NCBI RefSeq assembly: GCF_000973725.1
Contig: NZ_CP009621.1
Coordinates: forward strand, 4,953,001-5,017,000
DNA: 64,000 nucleotides
Direction of reading: 5' to 3'
From: Pontibacter korlensis
GTDB lineage: Bacteria; Bacteroidota; Bacteroidia; Cytophagales; Hymenobacteraceae
The notes beneath the pieces were generated by a model. It had not been told where the DNA came from, did not search any database, and saw only the letters and a list, made by a program, of their open reading frames with translations. The stretch's first letter is position 1. Each line of letters opens with the position of its first letter. The translations under genes were made by a program, and so were the position numbers. Below, piece after piece: positions 51,842 through 60,553 of this stretch.

Positions 51842-54658
51842 CTACTTCTCCATCTTTACCAGTTTCTCCACATAACGCTGATCTCCAGCAACTACCTGCA
51901 AGTAGTATAAGCCGTTGGCCATCCCTTGTAAAGGCAACTGGTGCTGCAAAACTTCCTGCGCTTTGGTTAAAGAAATGCGTTTTACAGTGCGACCGGTTAT
52001 ATCCAGCACATGTAGCTGCACAATACCGCGGTAGGTACTCTCAACCTTCACTGTTACGGCAGCTGGAGCTGGATTTGGATAAACCTTAACAGTATTTCCG
52101 TTGCTTAAGACATCCTCTGCCGAGAGAACCACGTGCGACCAGGGCAGCAGGTTAGGTACAGGCTCTTCCAGCTTTTGAGAAGTGTATAACCTGAACTCGC
52201 CTGGCTGTAACACAATTACCGCGTGTGGATTGGTGACATGAAGTTCTCTACCTGTAAAGTAGTCGTACCAGGTACCTGCGCCCGGGAAGTTGGCATTTTG
52301 GCTTTGCTGCTGCACATCAAAGTTGCCAATCAGGAATACCTGCATTTGCTCTCCTGTCAGGGTGATGCGCTTTACAATATTATCCAGATCAAGATTAAAA
52401 CTCTCTGTGCCAAACACTGGCTGCGAAGTCTTGAGCTTGATCAGCTCTGCATACACCTGGTACAACTTTGCGCGCTCCGGATCGTTTTGGTAGCTCCAAA
52501 GTATAGGTTTATTCCCTGTGCGGCCATTCTCTTCAATTGAGATATCATAGCCAAGCTCTCCAAACTGCCAGATCATTTTAGGGCCAGGTATAGCCAGTGC
52601 AAAGGCAGCCGCCAGCTTAGCCCGGTTCAGGGCTGTTACTTCATTTCTGGTACTGTAGCTTCCGGATGAACGGCCATTCTGCATTAGATCATACACAAAC
52701 CGCTCTTCGTCGTGGCTCTCAAGGTACCCTACAACATGCGGCTGCTCCCACTCGCGCGCTGTATAGGCCATCCACTCTGGGTTTGCGTTCTGCCCTTTGC
52801 CCAATTGCCTGAAATCGTAATTAGCGTTACCCCAGAACAACATGCCATAGTTTGCCAACTCTTTTTCTTCACGGTTGTCGGCAAAATGCTCCAGAATCAC
52901 ATAGGCCGTTTCATCTGTACTTCTGATTTCGTCATAGATACGTTTCCAGGTTGCTACCCGGTCAGCATCGTAGGCACTCCAGGCATTCACATCGTTACCT
53001 GTAGTGTTTTGGGTAAAGCCTTTCGAAAGGTCAAAGCGAAAACCATCTACCTTATATTCTTCCAGCCAATACGAAGAAACTCGCTGCACAAGGGCTTTGG
53101 TAGCAGGGCTGTCGTGGTTAAAATCGAAGAACACATTAAATGGATGTGTCGCTTCCTGGTTAAAGTATGGGCTGTTAGCCGAAGGCTTGTCCCCGTCCCA
53201 GTAAAGCTTTACATACGGGAATTCATAGTCCGCCTGGTTCAGCACCACATCCAGAATAACGGCTATACCATTCTGGTGACAAGCATCGATAAATGCTTTC
53301 AGGTCCTCTTCTGTGCCGTAGGCTTTATCAGGTGCAAAGTAGAAAATAGGGTTATAGCCCCACGACTCAGTGCCAGAAAACTCCATTACTGGCATAAGCT
53401 GTATAGCATTAATGCCCAAGCGCTTGAAGTAGCTTAGCGTGTCGGTTAAGGTTTTATAGTTGCGCGTCTCCACAAAGTCCCGAATCAGCAGCTCATAAAT
53501 GACCAGCTGGTCCACGTCAGGGCGCTCAAAGTCGGTAACTTTCCAGGTATAGGCGGGCTGTTCCGTTTGTAGTATAGACACGATACCGCTGGCTCCCTGT
53601 GGGTAAGGCTTTAGGTTAGGGTAATTCGCATCTGTAAGGTATTGGTCGTTGTTGGGATCCAGGATTTTCTCAGTGTATGGGTCCGCCACCGCTATCTCAC
53701 CATCTACATAGTATTGGTAAGCTACCTCCTGGCCCGCAGGTAAACCTGCCAAACGTAACCAGTAGCGCTCGCCATCCGGAGTACGGTTCATCAGGTAGCC
53801 CTGCGACAGTTGCCAACCGTTAAACTCACCAATCACATACACATGTTCTTTGTGCGGAGCGTACAGCACCAGTACTACTTCGTCTTCATCTACATAGTTG
53901 ATACCATCTTGCATTCCTGCAGGAAGCGCAGCCACCCTTGGCTCAGGCTCAACAAAATATTCGAATGCATCAGTAGCTACCTCATCTCCGCTTGTAGCCT
54001 CAATCATTACTTCGTGCCGCGACCCGCGCACCTGGCTCGCAGTTAAAGTATAACTCAGACTCTGTCCGTTAGCCACACTTTTTAGCTCCACACCATCCTG
54101 CAGCAGACGTAATGCCGCAGCCTCTGAAGAAGCTGTCTCTATCTGTATCTGGCTACCAGCCTCAGCAAAAAAGAAGTTCTGCTCTGGCCGCTGGAATACC
54201 ACCGTCAACTCATCCTCATAAATCCCTATAACGATGTCTTCGGTTTGAGCTGTACCGTTTCCGTTTTTGAGCAGCAGCCCTAATTTGCGGATAGGCATAC
54301 CTGCAGGAACACCAAAGTACTCTCGTGGAACCAGTGTTATCTGCCATTTATCATTCCCTAGCGAAGTCATTCTTCCAGGCTCAAAAGGAGCGCTCCAACT
54401 AGTCTGACCAGTAGGTTGATATTCAAAAGCCTGGCCCTCTTCTGTTGTACCAGCACCTGCCCACAGGTATACATCACTGGTTTTACCCAGTAATCCCTTG
54501 GCTCGGCTGTCTTTTGCCTTAGTCAGGTCAAAAATTAGGGTTACCTCCTCATCGGCTGTGGGAAAAGCAGGATTTGTTGTAACTATCTGCGCCTGCACCT
54601 GCAAGGCAAACAAAAACAACAGAGACACCAGAAGGCGCGATAGGGTAAAAAGCTTCAT
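51842..54658 (-). CDS. Secreted GH13 alpha-amylase with T9SS sorting tail
   Basis: This 938-residue exported enzyme cuts alpha-1,4-glucans. A signal peptide (ends QVQAQ near 24) is followed by two N-terminal beta domains and a CBM48/E-set-like module (VYVIGEFNGWQLSQGYLM near 285). The GH13 barrel has GINAIQLMPVMEF, the nucleophile in VDGFRFDLSKGF (near 540), the acid in VILEHFAD (near 590) and YLESHDEERFVYD (near 650). The last 75 residues (VYPNPAPAAVTVKV ... VEKLVKMEK) are a type IX secretion sorting domain, so it is released to or held at the surface. This fits the two adjacent Sus sets. A -7 box lies at 54739-54746. Confidence 0.9.
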   Translation of the reverse strand: MKLFTLSRLLVSLLFLFALQVQAQIVTTNPAFPTADEEVTLIFDLTKAKDSRAKGLLGKTSDVYLWAGAGTTEEGQAFEYQPTGQTSWSAPFEPGRMTSLGNDKWQITLVPREYFGVPAGMPIRKLGLLLKNGNGTAQTEDIVIGIYEDELTVVFQRPEQNFFFAEAGSQIQIETASSEAAALRLLQDGVELKSVANGQSLSYTLTASQVRGSRHEVMIEATSGDEVATDAFEYFVEPEPRVAALPAGMQDGINYVDEDEVVLVLYAPHKEHVYVIGEFNGWQLSQGYLMNRTPDGERYWLRLAGLPAGQEVAYQYYVDGEIAVADPYTEKILDPNNDQYLTDANYPNLKPYPQGASGIVSILQTEQPAYTWKVTDFERPDVDQLVIYELLIRDFVETRNYKTLTDTLSYFKRLGINAIQLMPVMEFSGTESWGYNPIFYFAPDKAYGTEEDLKAFIDACHQNGIAVILDVVLNQADYEFPYVKLYWDGDKPSANSPYFNQEATHPFNVFFDFNHDSPATKALVQRVSSYWLEEYKVDGFRFDLSKGFTQNTTGNDVNAWSAYDADRVATWKRIYDEIRSTDETAYVILEHFADNREEKELANYGMLFWGNANYDFRQLGKGQNANPEWMAYTAREWEQPHVVGYLESHDEERFVYDLMQNGRSSGSYSTRNEVTALNRAKLAAAFALAIPGPKMIWQFGELGYDISIEENGRTGNKPILWSYQNDPERAKLYQVYAELIKLKTSQPVFGTESFNLDLDNIVKRITLTGEQMQVFLIGNFDVQQQSQNANFPGAGTWYDYFTGRELHVTNPHAVIVLQPGEFRLYTSQKLEEPVPNLLPWSHVVLSAEDVLSNGNTVKVYPNPAPAAVTVKVESTYRGIVQLHVLDITGRTVKRISLTKAQEVLQHQLPLQGMANGLYYLQVVAGDQRYVEKLVKMEK

Positions 54659-55038
54659 AAGCAGATTAATTTTTGGTATAAGCAGTTAAGTGTTCCAGTA
54701 ATCTACCAGGATTAGATAAGAAACAGGAAAGCTGAGAACAAAGGTACATCTAAAATAAGTAAGCTATCACTTAAAATACTGCAGTTAATCAGTAGCAGCT
54801 ATGTCCATTGCTGCCTACAAGTATGGATCATAAGCTATTCTGCTAGTAATCAACACAGTTGCAGCAACAGGTATAATTCACGGATTAAGTATTCCAAATC
54901 TTCTGTATATTGCCTTACATTAGGCAACATTTGCACTTTACGTGTTGCCCTAGGTAAAGAATAAACCGGATTCTTCTTGATGCCGGACTAATCTAAACTC
55001 ATAAAGTAGCCACCTTGCAACCTCCTGTTCTAGATAAC
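54659..55038. other. Divergent region between amylase and kinase
   Basis: No gene is visible. It holds the amylase -7 box (54739-54746, minus strand). A 6-bp inverted repeat TTGCCT-TACATT-AGGCAA (54910-54927) on the kinase side is a possible regulator site. Confidence 0.45.
54739..54746 (-). promoter_or_regulatory. -7 promoter box of the amylase gene
   Basis: On the minus strand this reads TACCTTTG, matching TAnnTTTG, with a leader of about 75 bases to the ATG at 54658. No -33 TTTG is apparent. Confidence 0.45.
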
Positions 55039-57228
55039 ATGATGCAAAACCACTCGCGCGAGTTTTATCGTGCCATTATAGGGAACAGCATGGACCTTAT
55101 AGCAGTGATGGACGAGGAGGGCAACTACTCTTTTATAGGAGATTCGGTTACAGCAATACTAGGTTATGAGCCGAAAGAGCTTTTGGGTGTAAACGCTTTT
55201 TCTCTGATACACCCAAAAGATCTACCGGCTGTGCAGGCAATGTTGGAAAACCTCCAGCCCCTGAAGCCAACTGTTTTTCCACTGCTCCGCTTCAAGACCA
55301 AGGACGGAGGGTGGCGCTGGCTGGAAAGTACCTTATGTGATATGCTGCAAAACGAGCATGTGCAGGGCATCCTGGTTACGTCCCATGATGTGACAGAGGC
55401 AACTGAGCTAGCATATCAAAATGATTTCCATCAGGCTTACTACAGGTCCCTGTTCTTTGAGCACCCAGACACAGTATTTACCCTGAACCTTCATGGTGAG
55501 TTTCAGCAGGTAAACAAGCACGGACAAACATTAACTGGTTATACAGAAAGCGAGTTTTTAAGGACCTCCTATACTACCCTTGTTCACCCGGACTTCCTCG
55601 AAATCACTGAAAAAGCCATGCAGAAAGTATGGGCAGGTGAAGCTCATACCATTGAAGTATGCATTATTACACAGCAAGGAGGCCTGAAGAACATCAGTGT
55701 GTCGATAATGCCGATTTACTTCAGGGGTAAGTTACAGGGAGCACAGGGCATAGCTAAGGATGTAACTGAAACTGTAAAAGCGCAGCAACTGATTCAAGAG
55801 CAGGCACAGCAGCTAAACAACATCCTCGAAAGTATAACCGAGCCCTTTTACGCCCTCGATAGCTCCTGGCGATTTACTTTTGTAAGCTCAGCATATGCCT
55901 CCTATATGGGGCTGGACCAGACCGCTATTGTTGGCCAAGTAATATGGGAAGTATTACCCGGGCTTGTGACTACAAAATTTTATAAAGTATGCCATGAGGT
56001 AGCTGAGCAGAAAATATCAGCACACTTCGAGACAATTTATGAGGCTCCGGAGCCTCGCACGCTACAGGTAAGTGTGTACCCTTCTACAGCGGGTATTGCT
56101 GTGCACTTTATTGATATTACAGAAAGAAAAAACCTGCAGAGCAAACTGGAAAAGCTTTCGCTGGTAGCCAGCAAAACTGTGAACGGTATCGTGATCATGG
56201 ATGCCGATAGCAGGATTGAGTGGGTGAACGATGGCTTCTGCCGCCTTACCGGCTATAGTCGCGATGAAGTATTAGGACTCAAACCTAGTGATATTTTGCA
56301 GGGCCCCGACACAGACCCGAAAGTGTCTAAACGCATTCTCGAAAAGTATAAGACCCTGGAGCCTTTCTCAGAGGAGGTTCTAAACTACCGTAAATCAGGA
56401 GAAAAACTTTGGTTCTATATTGATGTAACTCCAATTTTTGACCAGGAGGGCAAGCTGGTAAATTATATCGCTATAGAAACTGACATCACAGAGAAAAAAG
56501 AGGCAGAAGCAAAGCTCGTAAAATTGGCTGACGACCTGTACAAGCATAACCTCGACCTGCAGCAGTTCACTTACATCATCTCGCATAACCTGCGGGCGCC
56601 AGTGGCCAATGCTTTGGGACTGACTCAGCTGATGAACAAGCTACCCAAAGACTCTGCTACTTACCATACAGCACTACAAAAGTTACAGGGCTCTATTCAG
56701 CAACTCGATACGGTGGTAAAGGATATAAACCATATCCTCTCCCTCCGCGACTCAGGTCGGGTATCTACACGCGAACAAGTTTCCCTGGCGCAAGTTTGCC
56801 AAGATGTACTGGACCACCTGGGAGAGGAAATACAACATATCGGAGCAAATATCAAGATAGATATTGCCCCAGAACACTGCCTGCTTTCTATCAGGGCGTA
56901 CCTGTACAGCATCCTCTACAACTTAGTAACCAACAGTCTGAAGTACAGGTCTGAAAAGCGCCAGCTAACCTTAACTATCGCCACAGAACGTGACAAGCGA
57001 GGCTATGTACTTACTGTGCGCGATAACGGCTTAGGTATGGAGATGCACCTGGTGCAGAACCATTTGTTTCAGCTGTACAAGCGCTTCCACCCGAACATTT
57101 ATGGTAAGGGCATCGGGCTTTTTCTAGTAAAAACACAGGTACAAGCCCTAAGCGGTAAAATTGAAGTTGAGAGTGCCCCTGAAGCGGGTACTACATTTAA
57201 GGTATATTTAGGAGCAAAACATGTATAA
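55039..57228 (+). CDS. Multi-PAS sensor histidine kinase
   Basis: This 729-residue soluble kinase has four PAS domains in a row (about 8-125, 130-250, 258-365, 375-495), with typical ends such as VTSHDVTEATEL, GIAKDVTET and IAIETDITEKKEAE. HisKA follows with the phospho-His in FTYIISHNLRAPV (near 525), then HATPase_c (NSLKYRSEKRQLTLTI, VRDNGLGM, YGKGIGLFLVKTQ). There are no membrane helices, so it senses a cytoplasmic or diffusible signal such as redox, light or small ligands. I chose ATG 55039; a TTG at 55015 opens the frame. It overlaps the response regulator gene by 8 bases. Confidence 0.88.
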   Translation: MMQNHSREFYRAIIGNSMDLIAVMDEEGNYSFIGDSVTAILGYEPKELLGVNAFSLIHPKDLPAVQAMLENLQPLKPTVFPLLRFKTKDGGWRWLESTLCDMLQNEHVQGILVTSHDVTEATELAYQNDFHQAYYRSLFFEHPDTVFTLNLHGEFQQVNKHGQTLTGYTESEFLRTSYTTLVHPDFLEITEKAMQKVWAGEAHTIEVCIITQQGGLKNISVSIMPIYFRGKLQGAQGIAKDVTETVKAQQLIQEQAQQLNNILESITEPFYALDSSWRFTFVSSAYASYMGLDQTAIVGQVIWEVLPGLVTTKFYKVCHEVAEQKISAHFETIYEAPEPRTLQVSVYPSTAGIAVHFIDITERKNLQSKLEKLSLVASKTVNGIVIMDADSRIEWVNDGFCRLTGYSRDEVLGLKPSDILQGPDTDPKVSKRILEKYKTLEPFSEEVLNYRKSGEKLWFYIDVTPIFDQEGKLVNYIAIETDITEKKEAEAKLVKLADDLYKHNLDLQQFTYIISHNLRAPVANALGLTQLMNKLPKDSATYHTALQKLQGSIQQLDTVVKDINHILSLRDSGRVSTREQVSLAQVCQDVLDHLGEEIQHIGANIKIDIAPEHCLLSIRAYLYSILYNLVTNSLKYRSEKRQLTLTIATERDKRGYVLTVRDNGLGMEMHLVQNHLFQLYKRFHPNIYGKGIGLFLVKTQVQALSGKIEVESAPEAGTTFKVYLGAKHV

Positions 57229-57616
57229 GAAAGTTTACATAGTAGACGATGACGAGGTAAGCATCTTTTTGACAGAGGCTATCTTGGAGGCTGAAAGCTT
57301 TGCCACCGAGTTCAAGGGTTTCCTGGACCCCAAAAAGGCATTGTACAACCTGCTAGAGAATGCGAAGAACAGCAATACCTCCGCTTTACCAGAGGTAATC
57401 TTCCTGGATCTGAACATGCCTTTCATAAGCGGCTGGGACTTCTTAGAGGCTTTGGCTCCTTACGAGCATGCCTTGAAAGGCCGGTGCCGCATTTATATAC
57501 TGACCTCTTCGGTAGATGAGCATGAACGCCAGCGCGCTGCTGCTTCTGGCCTTGTGGCAGGCTTCTTACAGAAGCCCCTGCAGGACGGTTGCCTGACACA
57601 ATTAAAAAGAAACTAG
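57221..57616 (+). CDS. Single-domain response regulator (first of two)
   Basis: This 131-residue receiver domain has no output domain. Acidic residues are in YIVDDDEVSIFL, the phospho-Asp is in VIFLDLNMPFISGWD (near 68), the Thr/Ser switch is in ILTSSVD, and the Lys is in GFLQKPLQ. It overlaps the upstream kinase gene by 8 bases and is surely its partner. Such CheY-like proteins pass phosphate on or bind other proteins. It is closely similar to the regulator at 59078. Confidence 0.9.
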   Translation: MYKKVYIVDDDEVSIFLTEAILEAESFATEFKGFLDPKKALYNLLENAKNSNTSALPEVIFLDLNMPFISGWDFLEALAPYEHALKGRCRIYILTSSVDEHERQRAAASGLVAGFLQKPLQDGCLTQLKRN

Positions 57617-57661
57617 AAAAGTTAAGTACAGCTGGAGTATACCTACACAAGCTTAAACCCA

Positions 57662-58780
57662 ATGCATCACAATTCACCTCCAACTAGAAGCAGTGCCAGC
57701 ATTGCATCACTGCGTCTTGAGCGTCTTAACCGTCTCTTGTTTAACCATTACCCTGATGCCATCTATACCATCAACACGGATGGTACATTTCATACAGTAA
57801 ACGATACAGTATGCCAGGTACTGCAGAAAGAGCGGGAGGAGTTGGTTGGGCAAAACTACCAGCTAGCTGTTCACCCGGAGTACTGGGAGCACTCTTTCTC
57901 CTATTTTAAGGCTGCTCATGAAGGCTTGCCACAGCGTTACCAAACAGTAGTACGCAGCAGCAGCGGCGAATCTGTTTTCCTTGATGTAACCAATTTTCCA
58001 CTGAAGGTAAACGGAGAAATGGTAGGTGTTTTTGGTATTGCCAGAGACATTACAGAGCAAAAGCACCGCGAACAGGCGCTACTGCGCACCACACAAGAGC
58101 TGAAGCGCCAGAACGAAGAACTGGAGCTGTTTCGAAAGATAATCGCACACGATTTCCGCAGCCCTATAGCCCGTTTGTTGGGCCTTAGCAAATTGCTACA
58201 GAAAGATAACCTGCCTGAAAAGACGCAAGAGACAGCCCTTTCAGCACTCCTGCAATCTGCCCAGCAGCTCGATGGGATGGTGCAGGACCTGAACCAGATG
58301 CTATCGCTGCACCACCAGGGCGACGAGCCAAGGGAACAGTGCGACGCAGTAGAGCTTGTACAGTTAGCGATGAATAGCCTGCAAGCAGACATCAGCAGCG
58401 CTGGCGGAAGTATAACACTTGATGCACCAGACACCCTGCAGGTGTTCACTGTTAAAGCCTTTATGGCAAGTATCGTCCAGAACCTTCTATCAAACGCTAT
58501 AAAATACCGTTCACCTGACAGGGCACTACAGGTAAATATTCAAGTGGCACAACAGGGCAAAGAGGTGGTATTTACATTCACTGATAATGGCAAGGGTATG
58601 GATCTGGACCAGGTAGGATCTTCTTTGTTTAGAATGTACAAACGCTTTCATCACGAAGTGGACGGAAAGGGTCTTGGCTTATACTTAGTGAAAGAGCAGG
58701 TTAGATTGTTGGAAGGGCGTATTGAAGTAGAAAGCACTCCGGAACAGGGAACTACCTTCACTGTTACCTTACCTGTATAG
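57662..58780 (+). CDS. PAS sensor histidine kinase
   Basis: This 372-residue soluble kinase has one PAS domain (about 22-135, LLFNHYPDAIYTINTDGTFH to GIARDITEQKHRE). A short coiled coil follows, then HisKA with phospho-His in RKIIAHDFRSPIAR (near 162). HATPase_c comes last (NAIKYRSPDRALQVNI, FTDNGKGMDL, GKGLGLYLVKEQ). It starts 45 bases after the first response regulator and is followed, after about 300 bases, by a second regulator, repeating the kinase-regulator order. It looks like a short paralogue of the 729-residue kinase. Confidence 0.88.
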   Translation: MHHNSPPTRSSASIASLRLERLNRLLFNHYPDAIYTINTDGTFHTVNDTVCQVLQKEREELVGQNYQLAVHPEYWEHSFSYFKAAHEGLPQRYQTVVRSSSGESVFLDVTNFPLKVNGEMVGVFGIARDITEQKHREQALLRTTQELKRQNEELELFRKIIAHDFRSPIARLLGLSKLLQKDNLPEKTQETALSALLQSAQQLDGMVQDLNQMLSLHHQGDEPREQCDAVELVQLAMNSLQADISSAGGSITLDAPDTLQVFTVKAFMASIVQNLLSNAIKYRSPDRALQVNIQVAQQGKEVVFTFTDNGKGMDLDQVGSSLFRMYKRFHHEVDGKGLGLYLVKEQVRLLEGRIEVESTPEQGTTFTVTLPV

Positions 58781-59077
58781 TCTTGGTATAAAGCATAATA
58801 CACCTGTTTATCCTCTCTCTATAGCAGCTATTATTACACTTTTCTTGGCTGCTAACTTTTCTAGCTTTCCCATTGCAGATTTGGCATAACTTTTCGCACA
58901 TAAATTTAGCTTCACCGTAGATATAGGTTCCTAATGAAGCTGCTTTGTTACAACACACAATAACTCTGACAACAGGTAATGGTATAGCAATTGACTGTCT
59001 TTGAATCCGCTGATTATGATTTGTTTCTGCAAGCGCAGGAGCTTCAGGAGAGCTTACTTCAACCTAAAAGCAGGTGC

Positions 59078-59479
59078 ATGTTTAAGAATGTCTATATTAT
59101 CGACGATGACGAGGTAAGCGTTTTCCTGACAGAGGCGATGCTGATGACGGAGAATTTTGCGCATAACTATGAGACATTCCTTAACCCGCAAGATGCGCTA
59201 CAGCACTTGCTCCAAGCACTAGGGCAAGGTAAAGAGGACAAAACTCCTGACATCATCTTCCTGGATTTAAACATGCCTTTTATGAGCGGCTGGGACTTTC
59301 TTAACGCACTGGCTCCATATGAAGCACAACTTCAGGAGTGCTGCTCTTTGTACTTGCTTTCCTCCTCCATGGATGTGCAGGAAGTTCAACGTGCAAGGAA
59401 GTATCCGCTTCTGTCAGGCTTTCTACAAAAACCGCTGGAGGAGGCAACAATTCGTGACCTGCTCAAGCAGACCTCCTGA
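59078..59479 (+). CDS. Single-domain response regulator (second of two)
   Basis: This 133-residue CheY-like receiver has YIIDDDEVSVFLTEAML, phospho-Asp in IIFLDLNMPFMSGWDFLNAL (near 68), and the Lys in GFLQKPLEE. The switch residue is Ser in LLSSSMD. It shares most of its core with the regulator at 57221, including LTEA-L and ALAPYE, which points to tandem duplication. I chose ATG 59078 (MFKNVYIIDDDE); the frame is open to 58991, but those 29 residues match nothing in the paralogue. The gap 58781-59077 holds no gene. Confidence 0.85.
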   Translation: MFKNVYIIDDDEVSVFLTEAMLMTENFAHNYETFLNPQDALQHLLQALGQGKEDKTPDIIFLDLNMPFMSGWDFLNALAPYEAQLQECCSLYLLSSSMDVQEVQRARKYPLLSGFLQKPLEEATIRDLLKQTS

Positions 59480-59573
59480 CCAAATGTTTCTTATTATGTT
59501 ACCTGGGGAATGTGTGGTAAGATCCTTTAACTTTTAGCCTTGCTATTTGTAGTTACAATAGAAGTATAAAAGT

Positions 59574-59609
59574 ATAGCATGATACTCATTTATTTGAACA
59601 TCATGCTAT
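59574..59609. promoter_or_regulatory. 10-bp inverted repeat upstream of the MBL gene
   Basis: ATAGCATGAT (59574-59583) and ATCATGCTAT (59600-59609) are perfect arms around 16 bases, ending 30 bases before the ATG at 59640. No T-run follows, so an operator is more likely than a terminator. Confidence 0.4.
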
Positions 59610-59639
59610 TACTCGCGGACATACACCAAGAGAAAAACT

Positions 59640-60461
59640 ATGAAGCTAAGCCGAGCAAACCAAGCTAACATCTGCAACACCTGCGGCACCCGCTTTAGCA
59701 CAGCCAAAACTAACCAGGAGCTTTGTTGTATATGTTCCGATGATCGCCAGTTTGTGCCACCACAGGGGCAACAGTGGATAACATACGAACAACTGGCCAA
59801 AGAGCGAAATATCCTGTTCTCACAGCTGCAGCCGCAGCTTTACGACCTGCGCATTACCCCAGCCTTCGCCATAGGGCAGAAGGCACACCTGGTACTATCA
59901 CCGGGCGGAAATATCCTATGGGACTGCCTACCCCTACTCGATGCCCAGACACATGCCTACATCCAAAGCTTGGGAGGACTTAAAGCAATCGCTATCTCAC
60001 ACCCACACTTCTACAGTCTGATGGCAGAATGGGCCGAAGCTTTTGATTGCCCTATCTACCTCCATGAAAATGACCGGGAATGGCTAAAAGACAGCAGCCC
60101 CCACATCGAGACTTTTAGCCCTGAGCGAAAAGAGCTTTGGGATGATATAAGCATAGTACATGTGGGAGGGCATTTTCCTGGAAGCACAGTGCTGCACCTG
60201 CCCCACCATGGCCACGCAGGCACCCTGCTAACCGGCGACAGCATTTTAGTGGTACAAGACAAGAACCGCGTCACGTTTATGTACAGCTACCCTAACATGA
60301 TACCGCTACCGAAACGGGATATTGAACAGATATGGGAGCGTGTAAAAGTTTTGAAATTTGATACGCTACATGCTGCTTTCAAAGGATCTGGCATAGAAAA
60401 AGGGGCTAAAGAGGTAGTAGAGAAGTCGGCTAAACGCTACCTCGAAATATTTACCCCCTGA
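59640..60461 (+). CDS. MBL-fold protein with N-terminal zinc ribbon
   Basis: This 273-residue cytoplasmic protein starts with a small Cys ribbon (NICNTCGTRFS ... LCCICSD, residues 11-33). The metallo-beta-lactamase fold follows (about 70-250). The usual HxHxDH is altered: the sequence is ISHPHFYSLMAEW, with the two first His but Phe-Tyr where Asp-His stand. VHVGGHFPGSTV and LLTGDSILV supply later His and Asp ligands. One metal site may be lost or rebuilt. Similar proteins are usually labelled MBL fold metallo-hydrolase; the substrate is unknown. An inverted repeat lies 30 bases upstream. Confidence 0.75.
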   Translation: MKLSRANQANICNTCGTRFSTAKTNQELCCICSDDRQFVPPQGQQWITYEQLAKERNILFSQLQPQLYDLRITPAFAIGQKAHLVLSPGGNILWDCLPLLDAQTHAYIQSLGGLKAIAISHPHFYSLMAEWAEAFDCPIYLHENDREWLKDSSPHIETFSPERKELWDDISIVHVGGHFPGSTVLHLPHHGHAGTLLTGDSILVVQDKNRVTFMYSYPNMIPLPKRDIEQIWERVKVLKFDTLHAAFKGSGIEKGAKEVVEKSAKRYLEIFTP

Positions 60462-60488
60462 AATTATTAGCTGCTTTGCCATACTGTA

Positions 60489-60496
60489 TACCTTTG
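60489..60496 (+). promoter_or_regulatory. -7 promoter box of the FUSC gene
   Basis: TACCTTTG fits TAnnTTTG and lies 58 bases before the ATG at 60554. The nearest TTTG upstream (60475) is too close to be its -33. Confidence 0.4.
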
Positions 60497-60553
60497 CTGC
60501 GCTGAAGAACTACAGAAAAGTAACTTTAGGTGCTGCCACAGGTATAGTTGAAA

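Noticed and set aside
50603..53437. Long open frames on the plus strand opposite the GH5-like and amylase genes (201 and 241 codons)
   Set aside because: They lie fully antisense to well-supported enzymes, have no family features, and arise from codon bias of the opposite strand.
54859..54877. TTGCAG followed by TATAAT as a sigma-70 type promoter
   Set aside because: The spacing is only 7 bases and Bacteroidota use TTTG/TAnnTTTG instead.
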